64,000 bases of DNA from Alexandriicola marinus (GTDB lineage: Bacteria > Pseudomonadota > Alphaproteobacteria > Rhodobacterales > Rhodobacteraceae). The stretch spans positions 1-64,000 of the forward strand of contig NZ_RBVZ01000004.1 of NCBI RefSeq assembly GCF_004000435.1, read 5' to 3'. Positions 1 through 9,140 of this stretch are shown one piece after another. How positions within the stretch are numbered: position 1 is the stretch's first letter; each line of letters starts with the position of its first letter. The position numbers and the translations under genes are program-made. Under the pieces are notes generated by a model that was not told where the DNA came from, did not search any database, and worked only from the letters and a program-made list of their open reading frames with translations.

Positions 1-195
1 TCTGCAAACATTATGCAACGGTGATCAAAGAACCGAGAGGACTGATCATCTGAGACACACAGTCCGGGAAAATCGTGCACAATCCCGTCAGCATTTGTCG
101 AAGCCGCGCGGCCCGGCTATCTTGCGGCAAAGCATGATGCAAAGCCCGGACCGGGGCCCGCCAGAGGCCCCCTGACAAGACAGGAGACGACCGAC

Positions 196-1254
196 GTGCC
201 GTCTGTGACCTTGAAGGACATCGCCCGTGAAACGGGCTTTCACGTGTCAACCGTGAGCCGGGCGCTTGACCCGCGTGCACGATCGGCGCTGACCGACCAG
301 GTGGTGCAGAAGGTGAACGAGGCGGCGGTGCGCATGGGATACCGGCCCAACCGTCTGGCCGCCGGGCTGCGCACGAAGCGGACCAAGACGATCGGCGTCG
401 TGATCCCCGATATCACCAACCCGCTGTTTCCGCCCATCGTGCGCGGCATCGAAAAGGTGATCGAGCCGCTGGGCTATGTCTCGATCATCGTCAATACCGA
501 CAGCCGCCGCGACCGCGAACAGGGACAGGTCGGCGTTCTGCTGGAGCGTGGGGTCGACGGGATCATCCATGCCGCCGTCGAACGCGACGATCCGGTCCTT
601 GACGAAATCCGGCGCGCGGGCGTTCCGCTCGTGACGGTGAACCGGGCGCTCGAAGACCCGGACATCCCGGCCATCGTCAATGACGACGCGGACGGGATCG
701 CGCGGATGGTGGCGCATCTGGTGGAGGCCGGGCACCGGGAGATCGCCCATATCGCGGGCCCCGAACAATTGTCGACCGGGATCGACCGGCTGGCGGCATT
801 CCGGGCCGCGGCGTCCAGCTTTGGCCTCGAGGTGCCCGAATACCATATCGCACGGGCCACCCGGCTCAACGAAGAAGAGGGCCGACGCTGCGCAGAGGCG
901 CTCTTGTCGCTGGCCCGGCCGCCCACCGCGATCCTCGCCGCCAACGACCGGCTCGCCCTTGGCGCCTTCGAGGCGATCCGCGAAATGGGCCTGTCCTGCC
1001 CCGAGGATGTCTCGGTCACCGGCTTCAACGACTACGATTTCCTGCGGCTGATCCCGCCGGGCCTGACGACCGTCCGCGTCGACAAGCAGACGGCGGGCCG
1101 GCGGAGCGCGGAACTGGTGATCCGCCTGATCGAAGAACCCGAAAGCAAAGGCGAGACCCGGATCATCCTGCCGGTCGAAGCGGTGTTCCGGGGCAGCGTC
1201 GCCGCGCCCCGGGCCGCGCACTCAGAGCCCGAGCAGCGTGCGGGCGTTGCCTGA
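196..1254 (+). CDS. LacI family transcriptional regulator
   Basis: 352-residue LacI/GalR repressor. The N-terminal helix-turn-helix (about residues 5-25, LKDIARETGFHVSTVSRALD) and hinge region are followed by a periplasmic-binding-protein-like effector domain (IGVVIPDITNPLF, then TAILAANDRLALGA and the VSVTGFND segment typical of the family). A GTG start at 196 is chosen because a CAGGAGA ribosome site lies just upstream and the helix-turn-helix begins immediately. The gene is convergent with the amidohydrolase and their 3' ends overlap by 33 bp, so no terminator can sit between them. The most likely target is the perfect palindrome at 2267-2278 between the amidohydrolase and the ABC operon. 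The effector is not predictable; it is probably the compound imported by that transporter. Confidence 0.93.
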   Translation: MPSVTLKDIARETGFHVSTVSRALDPRARSALTDQVVQKVNEAAVRMGYRPNRLAAGLRTKRTKTIGVVIPDITNPLFPPIVRGIEKVIEPLGYVSIIVNTDSRRDREQGQVGVLLERGVDGIIHAAVERDDPVLDEIRRAGVPLVTVNRALEDPDIPAIVNDDADGIARMVAHLVEAGHREIAHIAGPEQLSTGIDRLAAFRAAASSFGLEVPEYHIARATRLNEEEGRRCAEALLSLARPPTAILAANDRLALGAFEAIREMGLSCPEDVSVTGFNDYDFLRLIPPGLTTVRVDKQTAGRRSAELVIRLIEEPESKGETRIILPVEAVFRGSVAAPRAAHSEPEQRAGVA

Positions 1255-2178
1255 GAAGATCTGCGCCTTCAGGCCGTCATCGATGTCCATCTTCGACAGC
1301 CAGTCGACCCCGTCCTTCGAGCTGGCATAGGGATAATCCACCGCGAAGAGGATCCGGTCATGCGAGACCTGCTCAAGGCAGCAGCGCAGCGCGGGATCGG
1401 AAAAGAAGCCGCTTGTCGTGATCCAGAAGTTGCGGCGGAACACGTCTGCGAAATGCGAGGGCGGATTGCCCGGCCGCGCAAAGGACTCGTCGATCCGGTC
1501 AAGCCAGAACGGGATCGCCTCGCCCAGATGACCCAGCAGGATCTTGAGGTCGGGATGTTTCTCGAACAGCCCCGACAGGATCAGCCGAACGGCCTGTGTC
1601 CCGGTCTCGACGCCAAAACCCCAAGCGGCCTTGGTCATCATCGAATGGCTGGCATCATAGGGCGCATAATAGCGTTCCGTCACCGTCTTGTCGGGCAATC
1701 CGGGATGCACATAGACCGGCACACCCAGCGCCTCGGCCCGGGCAAAGATCGGCCAGTATCGCGGCAGATCGAAGAATTCGCCATGGTTCATCCCGTGAAT
1801 CAGCGCGCCTTTCAGACCCTTCTCCTCGACCGCGCGGGTCAGTTCGTCGGCCGCCTGCGCGGGCAGGTTGGTGGGCAGCATGGCAAACCCCGCGAACCTG
1901 TCCGGATGCCGGGCGATCACCGCGGCCAGCGCATCGTTGACGTTGAGGCAGGCCTCTACGGCGATGTCATCGGGCAGCCGCTGACTGCCCGGCGACTGGT
2001 GCGACAGGACCTGCATGTCGACACCCGCGGCATCCATTTCGGCGATCCGAAGCTCTTCGAAATCGTAAAGCCGGTCCGACACGAAAGCCGGTGGTGACGC
2101 CGCCTTGCCGAGATACTGCGCAAGCGATGATTCCATGAAGTGCTCTTCGACCGCGATCACTGTAGGTTTGTCGTCCAT
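1222..2178 (-). CDS. Amidohydrolase-2 family protein, ACMSD / resorcylate decarboxylase-like
   Basis: 318-residue TIM-barrel metal enzyme of the amidohydrolase-2 (ACMSD) family. The visible ligand set is E11-x-H13 (VEEHF), H158 (YVHPG), H217 (LLGHLGE) and D281 (FAVDYP). This is the E-x-H version found in gamma-resorcylate and dihydroxybenzoate decarboxylases, not the H-x-H version. Members decarboxylate aromatic or heteroaromatic acids or hydrolyse lactones; the substrate here is unknown. No signal peptide, so it should act in the cytoplasm. It is divergent from the ABC importer and molybdenum hydroxylase genes across a 264-bp region holding a LacI-type operator. That suggests it acts on the same imported compound before or after ring hydroxylation. 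Confidence 0.88.
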   Translation of the reverse strand: MDDKPTVIAVEEHFMESSLAQYLGKAASPPAFVSDRLYDFEELRIAEMDAAGVDMQVLSHQSPGSQRLPDDIAVEACLNVNDALAAVIARHPDRFAGFAMLPTNLPAQAADELTRAVEEKGLKGALIHGMNHGEFFDLPRYWPIFARAEALGVPVYVHPGLPDKTVTERYYAPYDASHSMMTKAAWGFGVETGTQAVRLILSGLFEKHPDLKILLGHLGEAIPFWLDRIDESFARPGNPPSHFADVFRRNFWITTSGFFSDPALRCCLEQVSHDRILFAVDYPYASSKDGVDWLSKMDIDDGLKAQIFSGNARTLLGL

Positions 2179-2266
2179 CCCATTGTTCCTTATGCCATTT
2201 TTGACTGCTGCCTGAGGAGGCCGTTGCTGTCTTGACAGATATCCTGTCTTGTAGCAGCCTGTCTAT

Positions 2267-2278
2267 GCAAACGTTTGC
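2267..2278. promoter_or_regulatory. LacI-type operator, perfect 12-bp palindrome
   Basis: GCAAACGTTTGC is identical to its reverse complement and carries the central CG with flanking AAA/TTT expected of a LacI/GalR operator (extended form TGCAAACGTTTGCC). It lies in the divergent region between the amidohydrolase (start 2178) and the ABC operon (start 2443), about 1 kb from the lacI-family gene. A TTGACA hexamer occurs at 2232-2237, but I see no good -10 box at the right spacing, so promoter positions are left open. Confidence 0.8.
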
Positions 2279-2442
2279 CGAGAGCCGCAAATCATCCGCC
2301 AACAAGATGAGACTGGCTCAGCTGGCGCGCTGTTGCATGCCGTTTCGCAGCCACTGGATCGGGGACGCAGACGGCAGGCATGTGGGTCCGGGAAACGCTG
2401 CTTTGTATCCTCGGGCTCCGACACACCAACGGGAGGATGACA

Positions 2443-4095
2443 ATGACAAAAAGATTCACGGTTACTTCAAGGGTGGCGATCGTTGCCGCGCTCATGACGG
2501 GCGCGATGTCGACTGCGGCCCTTGCACAGGAAACGATCGTGCATGGTGCGGACGAGGAACCCGCGACGCTCGACCCGGCCGAAGTCGAACCGGGCGAAGG
2601 CGGCGAATCGGTCATCTTCCACGTCTATGACCGGCTTCTGACCGTGGGGGCGGGATCGTCCGAGCTGATCCCGGCGCTGGCGACCGAAGTGCCCAGTGTC
2701 GAGAACGGCCTGATCTCGGAAGACGGGCTGACCTACACCTTCCCGCTGCGCGAAGGGATCGCGTTCCACGACGGATCGCCCTTCACCGCCCATGATGTGA
2801 AATTCTCGTGGGATCGGGTCATCGACCTCGAATTGCCGGGATCGGGCTATGAGATCCTGTCCGAGCGCGTAGCCGAAACCCGCGTGATCGACGACTACAC
2901 GTTTCAGGTCACGCTCAACGGCATCGACGCGAGTTTCCTTTACTCCGCCGTTCTGACGATGACCGCCTCGGTCGTCAGCCAGGAGGCCGTCGAGGCCGCC
3001 GGTGCGGAGGGTGACGGCGAATCGAACGGCCTTCTGGCCGGCAACATGATCGGCACCGGCCCCTACACGTTCGAAAGCTGGAACCGGACCGAGAACATGA
3101 CGCTGCGCGTCAATCCCGACTATTGGGGCACGCCCGCCAATGACGATGTGCGGCTTGAATTCGGCCTCGACCCCGATGTCCGCGTGCTTGGTCTGCGGGC
3201 CGGTGAATTCGACACGATCGAGACCGATCCGTCCTATGTGGCCGACCTCGAAGGTGCCGAAGGGGTGGAAATCTACTCCGAAGGGCTCCTGCTCGAGCCG
3301 CTGCATATCGGCTTCAACATGAACGTGCCCGAAGGCGCGCTTCCCGAGGGTGACACGATCCCGGAGGATTTCTTTGCCGATGTGCGCATCCGCAAGGCGT
3401 TCAACCATGCCTTCGACTACACCGCCTTCCTGCAGGGCGCGCTGGCCGGGTTCGGCGACATCAACCCGCATTACGTGCCGATCGGCGTCTTCGGCTATGA
3501 TCCCGACGCACCCGTCTATGCCGAGCAGAACCTCGAAGAGGCCGAACGCCTGTTCCGCGAAGCCGGCGTCTGGGACGCGGGTTTCACCGCGACTGTGGTC
3601 GTCGAATCCGGATCGCTGTTCGAAATTCAGTGCCTGATCCTCAAGGACAGCATCGAACGGCTGAACCCCAACATGCGGATCAACGTGCTTGGCGTGGCCG
3701 AGGCCGTATTTGACGAGGCGATCGCCTCGGAAACGGTCAACTATGCGATGTGGGCCAAGAACGGCGATCCTGCGGCCGACCCGATCGATTACCTCACGAC
3801 CTATGCCCATCCCGATGGCGAATGGGGCGAGATCCATGGCTTCCGCAACGCCTATGAAAACCCCGACCAGATCGCCGACCTGATCGACCGGATCGCGGTC
3901 GAGCTGGATCGCGATGTCCGCGCCGATCTCGTGGGCGAGGTTCAGGCCCTGCTCTATGACGATCCGATGTGGATAATCGGCGCGCAGGAAGGGGCGGTCA
4001 CGGCCTATCGCGAGGATATCGACGGCATGGTGCTTCAGCCGCTCTGGCCGCGCCCGTCGATCAACTTCGCAATCCTCGACAAGTCCGACGGCTGA
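2443..4095 (+). CDS. ABC transporter substrate-binding protein, family 5 (dipeptide/nickel type)
   Basis: Periplasmic binding protein of 550 residues. A signal peptide spans about residues 1-28 (MTKRF, hydrophobic VAIVAALMTGA, cleavage after AALAQ). The SBP-bac-5 fold follows (ATLDPAE, YTFPLREGIAFHDGSPFTA, GTGPYTFESW). The ATG at 2443 is chosen because GGGAGG at 2431-2436 gives six-base spacing; the upstream ATGs at 2380 and 2437 are badly placed and would spoil the signal peptide. It is the first gene of an operon with two permeases, two ATPases and a two-subunit molybdenum hydroxylase. Family members bind peptides, opines, sugars, nickel and other small molecules, so the ligand cannot be read from sequence. 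The context suggests a cyclic or aromatic nitrogen compound. Confidence 0.93.
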   Translation: MTKRFTVTSRVAIVAALMTGAMSTAALAQETIVHGADEEPATLDPAEVEPGEGGESVIFHVYDRLLTVGAGSSELIPALATEVPSVENGLISEDGLTYTFPLREGIAFHDGSPFTAHDVKFSWDRVIDLELPGSGYEILSERVAETRVIDDYTFQVTLNGIDASFLYSAVLTMTASVVSQEAVEAAGAEGDGESNGLLAGNMIGTGPYTFESWNRTENMTLRVNPDYWGTPANDDVRLEFGLDPDVRVLGLRAGEFDTIETDPSYVADLEGAEGVEIYSEGLLLEPLHIGFNMNVPEGALPEGDTIPEDFFADVRIRKAFNHAFDYTAFLQGALAGFGDINPHYVPIGVFGYDPDAPVYAEQNLEEAERLFREAGVWDAGFTATVVVESGSLFEIQCLILKDSIERLNPNMRINVLGVAEAVFDEAIASETVNYAMWAKNGDPAADPIDYLTTYAHPDGEWGEIHGFRNAYENPDQIADLIDRIAVELDRDVRADLVGEVQALLYDDPMWIIGAQEGAVTAYREDIDGMVLQPLWPRPSINFAILDKSDG

Positions 4096-4118
4096 ACGCC
4101 GCCCGACAAAGGCGACCG

Positions 4119-4146
4119 AATGACCGGCCCCGACGGGCCGGTCATT
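4119..4146 (+). promoter_or_regulatory. Intercistronic hairpin after the binding-protein gene
   Basis: A perfect 12-bp inverted repeat (AATGACCGGCCC and its complement) with a 4-nt loop CGAC. No U-tract follows, so it is probably an mRNA 3'-stabilising or attenuating stem that keeps binding-protein transcript above permease transcript. Similar stems occur at the corresponding junction in the two other ABC operons in this window. Confidence 0.7.
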
Positions 4147-4200
4147 ACGACGACATACACCACGATCTGATCCTTCACCCTGCTCCACACCGGAGGTGTT

Positions 4201-5214
4201 ATGCAGCTACGCGACTATATCGTTCGGCGGCTCATGATCCTGCCCGTCCTGATTTTCGGCGTCTCGATCGTCGTCTTTGCACTGACCCGGATCGGCGGAT
4301 CGCCAATCGGCGTCTATCTCAGCCACGAGATGAACGCGGATGAAGTCGCCGCCCTCGAAGAACGGTTCCACCTGAACGAACCGCTGGTCGTTCAGTACTG
4401 GTATTGGCTCAAGGGCGCGCTGTCGGGTGATTTTGGCTATTCCGGCGTGGCCTCCGCCCCGGTGTCCGAGGTCTTCTGGCCGAAATTCGCGGCCACCATG
4501 GAATTGTCGGTCTTTTCGGCCATCGTCGCGGTCTGGCTGGGGCTCTGGCTCGGGGTCTTTGCGGGCACGCGGCGCAACCGCTGGCAGGATCACCTGACGC
4601 GGGTCGTTGCCGTGTCGGGTGCGTCGCTGCCGCTGTTCTGGTTCGGGATCGTGCTTCTGATCGTGTTCTGGGCCAACCTCGGCTGGTTCCCCGTGGGCCG
4701 GTCGACGGCCGATCTCTGGGCCTCGATCCCGCATCCGACGGGCTTCTATACACTGGACGCGATCCTTGCAGGCAATGTTCAGGCCTTCCTCGATGCACTG
4801 TGGCACCTGTTCCTGCCCTCGATCACGCTGGGCTTCGGCGCGGTGGCGATCATCACCCGGATGATGCGCTCGGCGCTGGTCGAGGAGCTTCAACAGGATT
4901 ACGTCGACGCAGCCCGCGCCAAGGGCCTGCCGGAACGGCTGGTTCTGAAACGGCACGCACGGCGCAACGCGCTTGTGCCGACGATCACGGTGATCGGCCT
5001 GACCATCGCCTTTCTGATGCAGGGCGCCATCGCGGCCGAGATCATCTACCGCTGGCCGGGCCTTGGCCGCTGGATGGCGGATGCCGTCGTGCGCGGCGAT
5101 CAGGCGACGATCATGACCTATGTGCTGTTCACCTCGGTCCTGTTCCTCTTCGCCAACCTCATCGTCGACATCATCTACGCCAAGCTGGACCCCCGCGTCC
5201 GACTGGGAGACTGA
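4201..5214 (+). CDS. Dipeptide-type ABC transporter permease, DppB/OppB family
   Basis: 337-residue inner-membrane permease with about six membrane segments, the first starting near residue 12. The EAA loop (DYVDAARAKGLPERLVLKRHARRNALVP region) touches the ATPases. The start is supported by a GGAGG site seven bases before ATG 4201. It ends three bases before the next permease, so the two are translated from one message and form the heterodimeric channel. The length is normal for the family. Confidence 0.93.
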   Translation: MQLRDYIVRRLMILPVLIFGVSIVVFALTRIGGSPIGVYLSHEMNADEVAALEERFHLNEPLVVQYWYWLKGALSGDFGYSGVASAPVSEVFWPKFAATMELSVFSAIVAVWLGLWLGVFAGTRRNRWQDHLTRVVAVSGASLPLFWFGIVLLIVFWANLGWFPVGRSTADLWASIPHPTGFYTLDAILAGNVQAFLDALWHLFLPSITLGFGAVAIITRMMRSALVEELQQDYVDAARAKGLPERLVLKRHARRNALVPTITVIGLTIAFLMQGAIAAEIIYRWPGLGRWMADAVVRGDQATIMTYVLFTSVLFLFANLIVDIIYAKLDPRVRLGD

Positions 5215-5217
5215 TCC

Positions 5218-6129
5218 ATGGCCATGACAGACCCGATCCTTTCCGAAAGCGCCGCCAAAGTCCGACTGCGCCGTCAGGGCGAAGTGCTCCGTTCGCTGAT
5301 GACAAACCCGACCACCGCGCTCGGCATGATCATCATCATCCTGCTTCTGGGCATGGCGATCTTTGCGCCCTATCTGATGCCGCCCAATATTCCCGATCCC
5401 TACCAGATGCCGCGCGACTGGGGCGCGACCCGGATGCCGCCGGGCACGCCGGGGCACCCCTTGGGCACCACCAACCAGGGGGGCGACGTGCTCTACGGCG
5501 TGGTCTGGGGCAGCCGGTCGTCGCTCCAGATGTCGCTGATCGTCGTGTCGGTCACCGTGGTGATCGGGGTGGTCATCGGATCGATCGCGGGCATCGTCGG
5601 CGGCTGGATCGACGAGGCGCTGATGCGGGTCGTCGACATCTTCCTGTCGATCCCGGAACTGATCTTCGCGCTGGCCGTGGCCGCGATCCTCGGCCCGAGC
5701 TTCACCAATATCATCCTGTCGCTCTGTATCGTGTTCTGGGTGAAATACGCCCGGATCATGCGCGCGCAGATCATCCTGATCCGGCAATCCGACTACGTGC
5801 AGGCCGCCCGCGTGATGGGCGACAGCCGGTTCAACATCTTCCGCCGGGATATCCTGCCCAATGCTTCGACCCCGATCGCGGTTCAGGCCACGCTCGACAT
5901 GGGCAACATCGTCCTCGTCGGCGCCACGCTCAGCTTCATCGGGCTGTCGGAATCGGGCATCGCCGAATGGGGCGTTCTGGTCTCAGAAGGTCAGGCCGGC
6001 ATCGCGTCGGGCCGCTGGTGGGCCTCGACTTTTCCGGGGCTGATGATCTTTCTCTGGGCGCTGGCCTTCAACCTTGTGGGCGACGGGCTGCGCGACGCGC
6101 TCGATCCCAGAACGGAGGGCAAGAGATGA
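5218..6129 (+). CDS. Dipeptide-type ABC transporter permease, DppC/OppC family
   Basis: 303-residue partner permease. It has an N-terminal cytoplasmic arm, a first membrane segment (ALGMIIIILLLGMAIFAPYL), the conserved GTTNQGGDVL periplasmic region after it, and an EAA loop (SDYVQAARVMGDSRFNIFRRDILPN). ATG 5218 is used; a second in-frame ATG at 5224 is also possible. Its TGA stop overlaps the ATG of the next gene (ATGA), indicating translational coupling. Confidence 0.92.
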   Translation: MAMTDPILSESAAKVRLRRQGEVLRSLMTNPTTALGMIIIILLLGMAIFAPYLMPPNIPDPYQMPRDWGATRMPPGTPGHPLGTTNQGGDVLYGVVWGSRSSLQMSLIVVSVTVVIGVVIGSIAGIVGGWIDEALMRVVDIFLSIPELIFALAVAAILGPSFTNIILSLCIVFWVKYARIMRAQIILIRQSDYVQAARVMGDSRFNIFRRDILPNASTPIAVQATLDMGNIVLVGATLSFIGLSESGIAEWGVLVSEGQAGIASGRWWASTFPGLMIFLWALAFNLVGDGLRDALDPRTEGKR

Positions 6130-7373
6130 CCGCTCACGACATGCCAAAAGCCCCGGTCATCGCCGAAGTGCGTGACCTGAGGGTGCAATTCGACAGCAAG
6201 CGTGGCAACGTTCACGCCGTCGACGGGGTCGGCTTCCAGATCCGCGATGGCGAGATGCTGGGCCTTGTCGGCGAGACGGGCTGCGGCAAATCCGTCACCG
6301 GCCGCGCCTTTCTGAACCTGATCCCGCGCCCGCCGGCCAAGATCGCGGGCGGACGGGTCCTGTTCCGCCCCCGTGGCGGAGCCCCCTGCCCCGATTGCGC
6401 GGGCGAAGGCTGCGAGGCCTGCGGCAGGACGGGCACCGAAACCGTCGATCTGCTGACCCTGCCGCCAAAGCCGATGCGCGCCATTCGGGGCGCCCGGATC
6501 GCCATGATCTTTCAGGATCCCGGCAAGGCGCTGAACCCCACGCTGACCATCGGCGCGCAGCTGGCCGAAGTGTTCCTGCAACACCGGAGCGAGGCGCTTC
6601 TGGCCGAGGCCGGCGTCTCGCCCGAGGAAACCGGCTGGCAGGCCAATGCCCTGCGCCGCATGGCCCGCGAAGAGGACCGCTGGCTCGACCGGCGGCTCAA
6701 GGGGCTGCCGCCGCTGTCGTCGGCGGCCGCGAAACTCGATGCGGCACTCGATGCCCATGTGGCGGCCGCATTGGCCGAGACACAGATCCCCAACCCGGCC
6801 CGCGTGATGCGCGCCTATCCGCACGAATTGTCGGGGGGCATGCGTCAGCGGGTGATGATTGCACAGGCGCTGGCCTGCGATCCGGACCTGATCATCGCGG
6901 ACGAGCCCACCACCGCGCTCGACGTGACGATCCAGGCCCGCATCCTCGACCTGATCAAGACGCTGCAACGCAAGCGGCGGACGAGTGTCCTGTACATCTC
7001 GCACGACCTGAGCCTCGTGCGCAGGGTCTGCGACCGTGTGGCGGTGATGTATGCGGGCCGCATCGCCGAGATCGGCACCGTGGCCCAGGTCTTTGCCGAT
7101 CCGCGCCATCCGTACACACAGGGCCTGATTGCCGCCGTGCCCCGCGCCGGCACCGGCCGCGGGCATCTTGCCTCGATCCCCGGCAGCGTGCCGGAGCTGG
7201 TCGATCCGCCGCCGGGCTGCCGCTTTGCAGACCGCTGCGCCCATGTCATGGCCGAATGCACCCGGGCCAATCCGGTTGCGCGGGAAGTGGCCCCGGGCCA
7301 CCAGTCGGTCTGTTTCCTTGAAAAAACGGGGCAGACGGCCGCCCCGGCAACCAGCGAGGCGTCCACAACATGA
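6126..7373 (+). CDS. Dipeptide-type ABC transporter ATPase (DppD-like) with a four-cysteine insert
   Basis: 415-residue nucleotide-binding subunit. Walker A GETGCGKS is at 49-56, the Q-loop glutamine at about 130, the signature LSGGMRQR at 235-242, Walker B LIIADE at 255-260, and the C-terminal oligopeptide-transporter motif (GCRFADRC) near the end. Two features are unusual. First, a zinc-ribbon-like insert between Walker A and the Q-loop has C88-x2-C91 and C96-x2-C99. Second, a long charged, probably helical stretch of about 60 residues (155-215) precedes the signature. The usual length is about 330. The open frame extends far upstream, but the ATG at 6126, overlapping the permease stop as ATGA, is the sensible start. 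It pairs with the next ATPase. Confidence 0.92.
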   Translation: MTAHDMPKAPVIAEVRDLRVQFDSKRGNVHAVDGVGFQIRDGEMLGLVGETGCGKSVTGRAFLNLIPRPPAKIAGGRVLFRPRGGAPCPDCAGEGCEACGRTGTETVDLLTLPPKPMRAIRGARIAMIFQDPGKALNPTLTIGAQLAEVFLQHRSEALLAEAGVSPEETGWQANALRRMAREEDRWLDRRLKGLPPLSSAAAKLDAALDAHVAAALAETQIPNPARVMRAYPHELSGGMRQRVMIAQALACDPDLIIADEPTTALDVTIQARILDLIKTLQRKRRTSVLYISHDLSLVRRVCDRVAVMYAGRIAEIGTVAQVFADPRHPYTQGLIAAVPRAGTGRGHLASIPGSVPELVDPPPGCRFADRCAHVMAECTRANPVAREVAPGHQSVCFLEKTGQTAAPATSEASTT

Positions 7374-8647
7374 TGCAGCAACGCCTGTCCGAGAAGTCTG
7401 CGCAGCGCAAGGCGGGTGACACCCTCCTGTCGGTGCGCAACCTGTGCAAGCATTTCCCGATCCGCGAAGGCATCCTGCAATCGACCGTGGGGCATGTCCG
7501 CGCCGTCGATGGCGTAAGCTTCGATATCCGGCGCGGCGAGACGGTGGGCCTCGTGGGCGAGTCGGGCTGTGGCAAGACGACCCTCTCGCAATGCGTGGCG
7601 GGGCTGACCACGCCCACCTCCGGCGAGATCCTCTTTGACACGGGCCGGGGCGGTCCGCTGGGTCAGGAAGACCGGATCGATGCCATGCCGCGCGACAGAT
7701 ACCGGACCTACCGGCGCAATACTCAAATGGTGTTTCAGGACAATTTCGCCTCTCTGAACCCGCGCGAACTGGTGATCGACTGCATTGGCCGGCCTCTGCG
7801 CGTCTATAACGAGGCCTCGGGGTCGGAGCTGACGGAACGGGTCGTCGAACTGCTCGAACAGGTGGGCCTTGGGCGGCAGCATCTCTATCGCTATCCGCAC
7901 CAGTTTTCCGGCGGGCAGCGGCAGCGCATCTCGATCGCGCGGGCACTTGCGCTCGATCCCGAACTGATCGTGCTGGACGAGCCGACCTCGGCGCTGGACG
8001 TGTCGGTTCAGGCGCAGATCCTCAACCTGCTGTGGGATCTGCAAAAGCATCGCCACCTCGCCTATCTTTTCGTGACACATGATCTGTCGGTCGTGCGCCA
8101 CATGGCCGACCGCACGGTGACGATGTATCTGGGCCGCGTGGTCGAACAGGGCCCGACCGAAACGATTTTCGGCAATGCGGCGCACCCCTACACAAAGGCT
8201 CTGCTCGCCGCGAAGCCCGATCTGGACGACGACCCCTCGGTGCCGATCGCAACGCTCGAAGGGGTGGTCCCCGACCCGGCGCGCCCGCCAAAGGGCTGCC
8301 GGTTTCATACGCGCTGCCCCGTGGCGACGCCCGATTGCGGGTGGGAGGTCGATGACATCGTCCGCCTGCTCGAAGCTGACGAGACTCTGTTCCAGAGCCT
8401 TCAGGGCGTGGCCCGCAAGACCGATCTCGAGGCCGGCCTGACATTCGCCGACGAGACCGCGGCCGCGGCGCTTCACGCCGCACTCGGATCCGACCGCGTG
8501 CCGCTGGCGATGCGGACGGCGACAGAGACCCTTGATCTGAACGGCAAGACCGTCAACATCCGGTTCCGAGAGACCGAAGAGGTCAGCCTCACCGACCGGG
8601 GCGAAGGCCATCAGGCGGCCTGCGTTCTGGGGCGCGGTGGGCAGTAA
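7370..8647 (+). CDS. Dipeptide-type ABC transporter ATPase (DppF/OppF-like), extended C-terminus
   Basis: 425-residue ATPase with Walker [10 protein letters not shown]-loop MVFQDN, signature FSGGQRQR and Walker [12 protein letters not shown]. The start ATG at 7370 overlaps the previous stop (ATGA). The oligopeptide C-terminal motif GCRFHTRCP is followed by an extension of about 95 residues ([11 protein letters not shown] onwards, ending CVLGRGGQ), making the protein roughly 90 residues longer than usual OppF. Only the last part (GHQAACVL) resembles the normal tail, so the middle looks inserted. It is followed after 16 bases by the 2Fe-2S subunit gene. Confidence 0.92.
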   Translation: MMQQRLSEKSAQRKAGDTLLSVRNLCKHFPIREGILQSTVGHVRAVDGVSFDIRRGETVGLVGESGCGKTTLSQCVAGLTTPTSGEILFDTGRGGPLGQEDRIDAMPRDRYRTYRRNTQMVFQDNFASLNPRELVIDCIGRPLRVYNEASGSELTERVVELLEQVGLGRQHLYRYPHQFSGGQRQRISIARALALDPELIVLDEPTSALDVSVQAQILNLLWDLQKHRHLAYLFVTHDLSVVRHMADRTVTMYLGRVVEQGPTETIFGNAAHPYTKALLAAKPDLDDDPSVPIATLEGVVPDPARPPKGCRFHTRCPVATPDCGWEVDDIVRLLEADETLFQSLQGVARKTDLEAGLTFADETAAAALHAALGSDRVPLAMRTATETLDLNGKTVNIRFRETEEVSLTDRGEGHQAACVLGRGGQ

Positions 8648-8663
8648 AGGAAAGGCAGACGAC

Positions 8664-9140
8664 ATGGCCGACACGGTCGCATTCACAGTCAACGGCAAGG
8701 CGGTCGAGGTGACGGCCGATCCCGGCCTTCCCCTTCTGTCCGCGCTGCGCGAGGATCTGGGCCTCAAGTCCACGCGATTTGGCTGCGGTTCCGAGGGCTG
8801 CGGCGCCTGCACCGTCATCGTCGACGGAACGGCACGATTTTCCTGCACCCTGCCCCTGGCCGACGTGGCCGGACAGGAGGTCCGCACCGCCGAAGGGCTG
8901 GCCGGTCCCGACGGCGATCACCCCCTGCTGACGGCCTTTCTCGATCATCAGGCGGGGCAATGCGGCTATTGCCTGCCCGGCATCCTGATGCGGGCCCGCG
9001 CCCTGCTGGATCGTGGCGAACCCGTCGACCGCGCCCGCGTGGCGCAAGAACTCGACGGCAATCTGTGCCGCTGTGGCGCCCATGCGCGCATCCTCGATGC
9101 CATCATGGATGCCGCCCGCGAGATGGGAGTTGCGACATGA
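8664..9140 (+). CDS. (2Fe-2S)-binding subunit of a xanthine-dehydrogenase-family molybdenum hydroxylase
   Basis: 158-residue small subunit. A plant-type ferredoxin domain binds one cluster through C41, C46, C49 and C61. The C-terminal helical domain binds the second through C100, C103 (CGYC) and C135, C137 (CRC). All eight ligands are present. ATG 8664 follows the purine-rich site AAAGGAAAGG; an upstream in-frame ATG at 8637 lies inside the ATPase gene and is less likely. It is of the isoquinoline 1-oxidoreductase alpha (IorA) or nicotinate dehydrogenase small subunit type and passes electrons from the Mo centre. No FAD subunit gene is adjacent, which fits the IorAB-type two-subunit arrangement. 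Confidence 0.92.
   Translation: MADTVAFTVNGKAVEVTADPGLPLLSALREDLGLKSTRFGCGSEGCGACTVIVDGTARFSCTLPLADVAGQEVRTAEGLAGPDGDHPLLTAFLDHQAGQCGYCLPGILMRARALLDRGEPVDRARVAQELDGNLCRCGAHARILDAIMDAAREMGVAT

Noticed and set aside
1-48. TGCAAACATTATGC near the left edge and two TGATCA hexamers 21 bases apart (22-27, 43-48)
   Set aside because: The first resembles a LacI half-site but is one base too long for a symmetric operator; the hexamers are short palindromes that could occur by chance. Not strong enough to call autoregulation.
2467-4188. 573-residue minus-strand frame opposite the first binding-protein gene
   Set aside because: Shadow of a gene with signal peptide and conserved blocks; no plausible start site or homology.
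4800-6125. Upstream extension of the first ATPase reading frame
   Set aside because: The frame is open but lies antiphase inside two permease genes; the ATGA-coupled start at 6126 is the real one.
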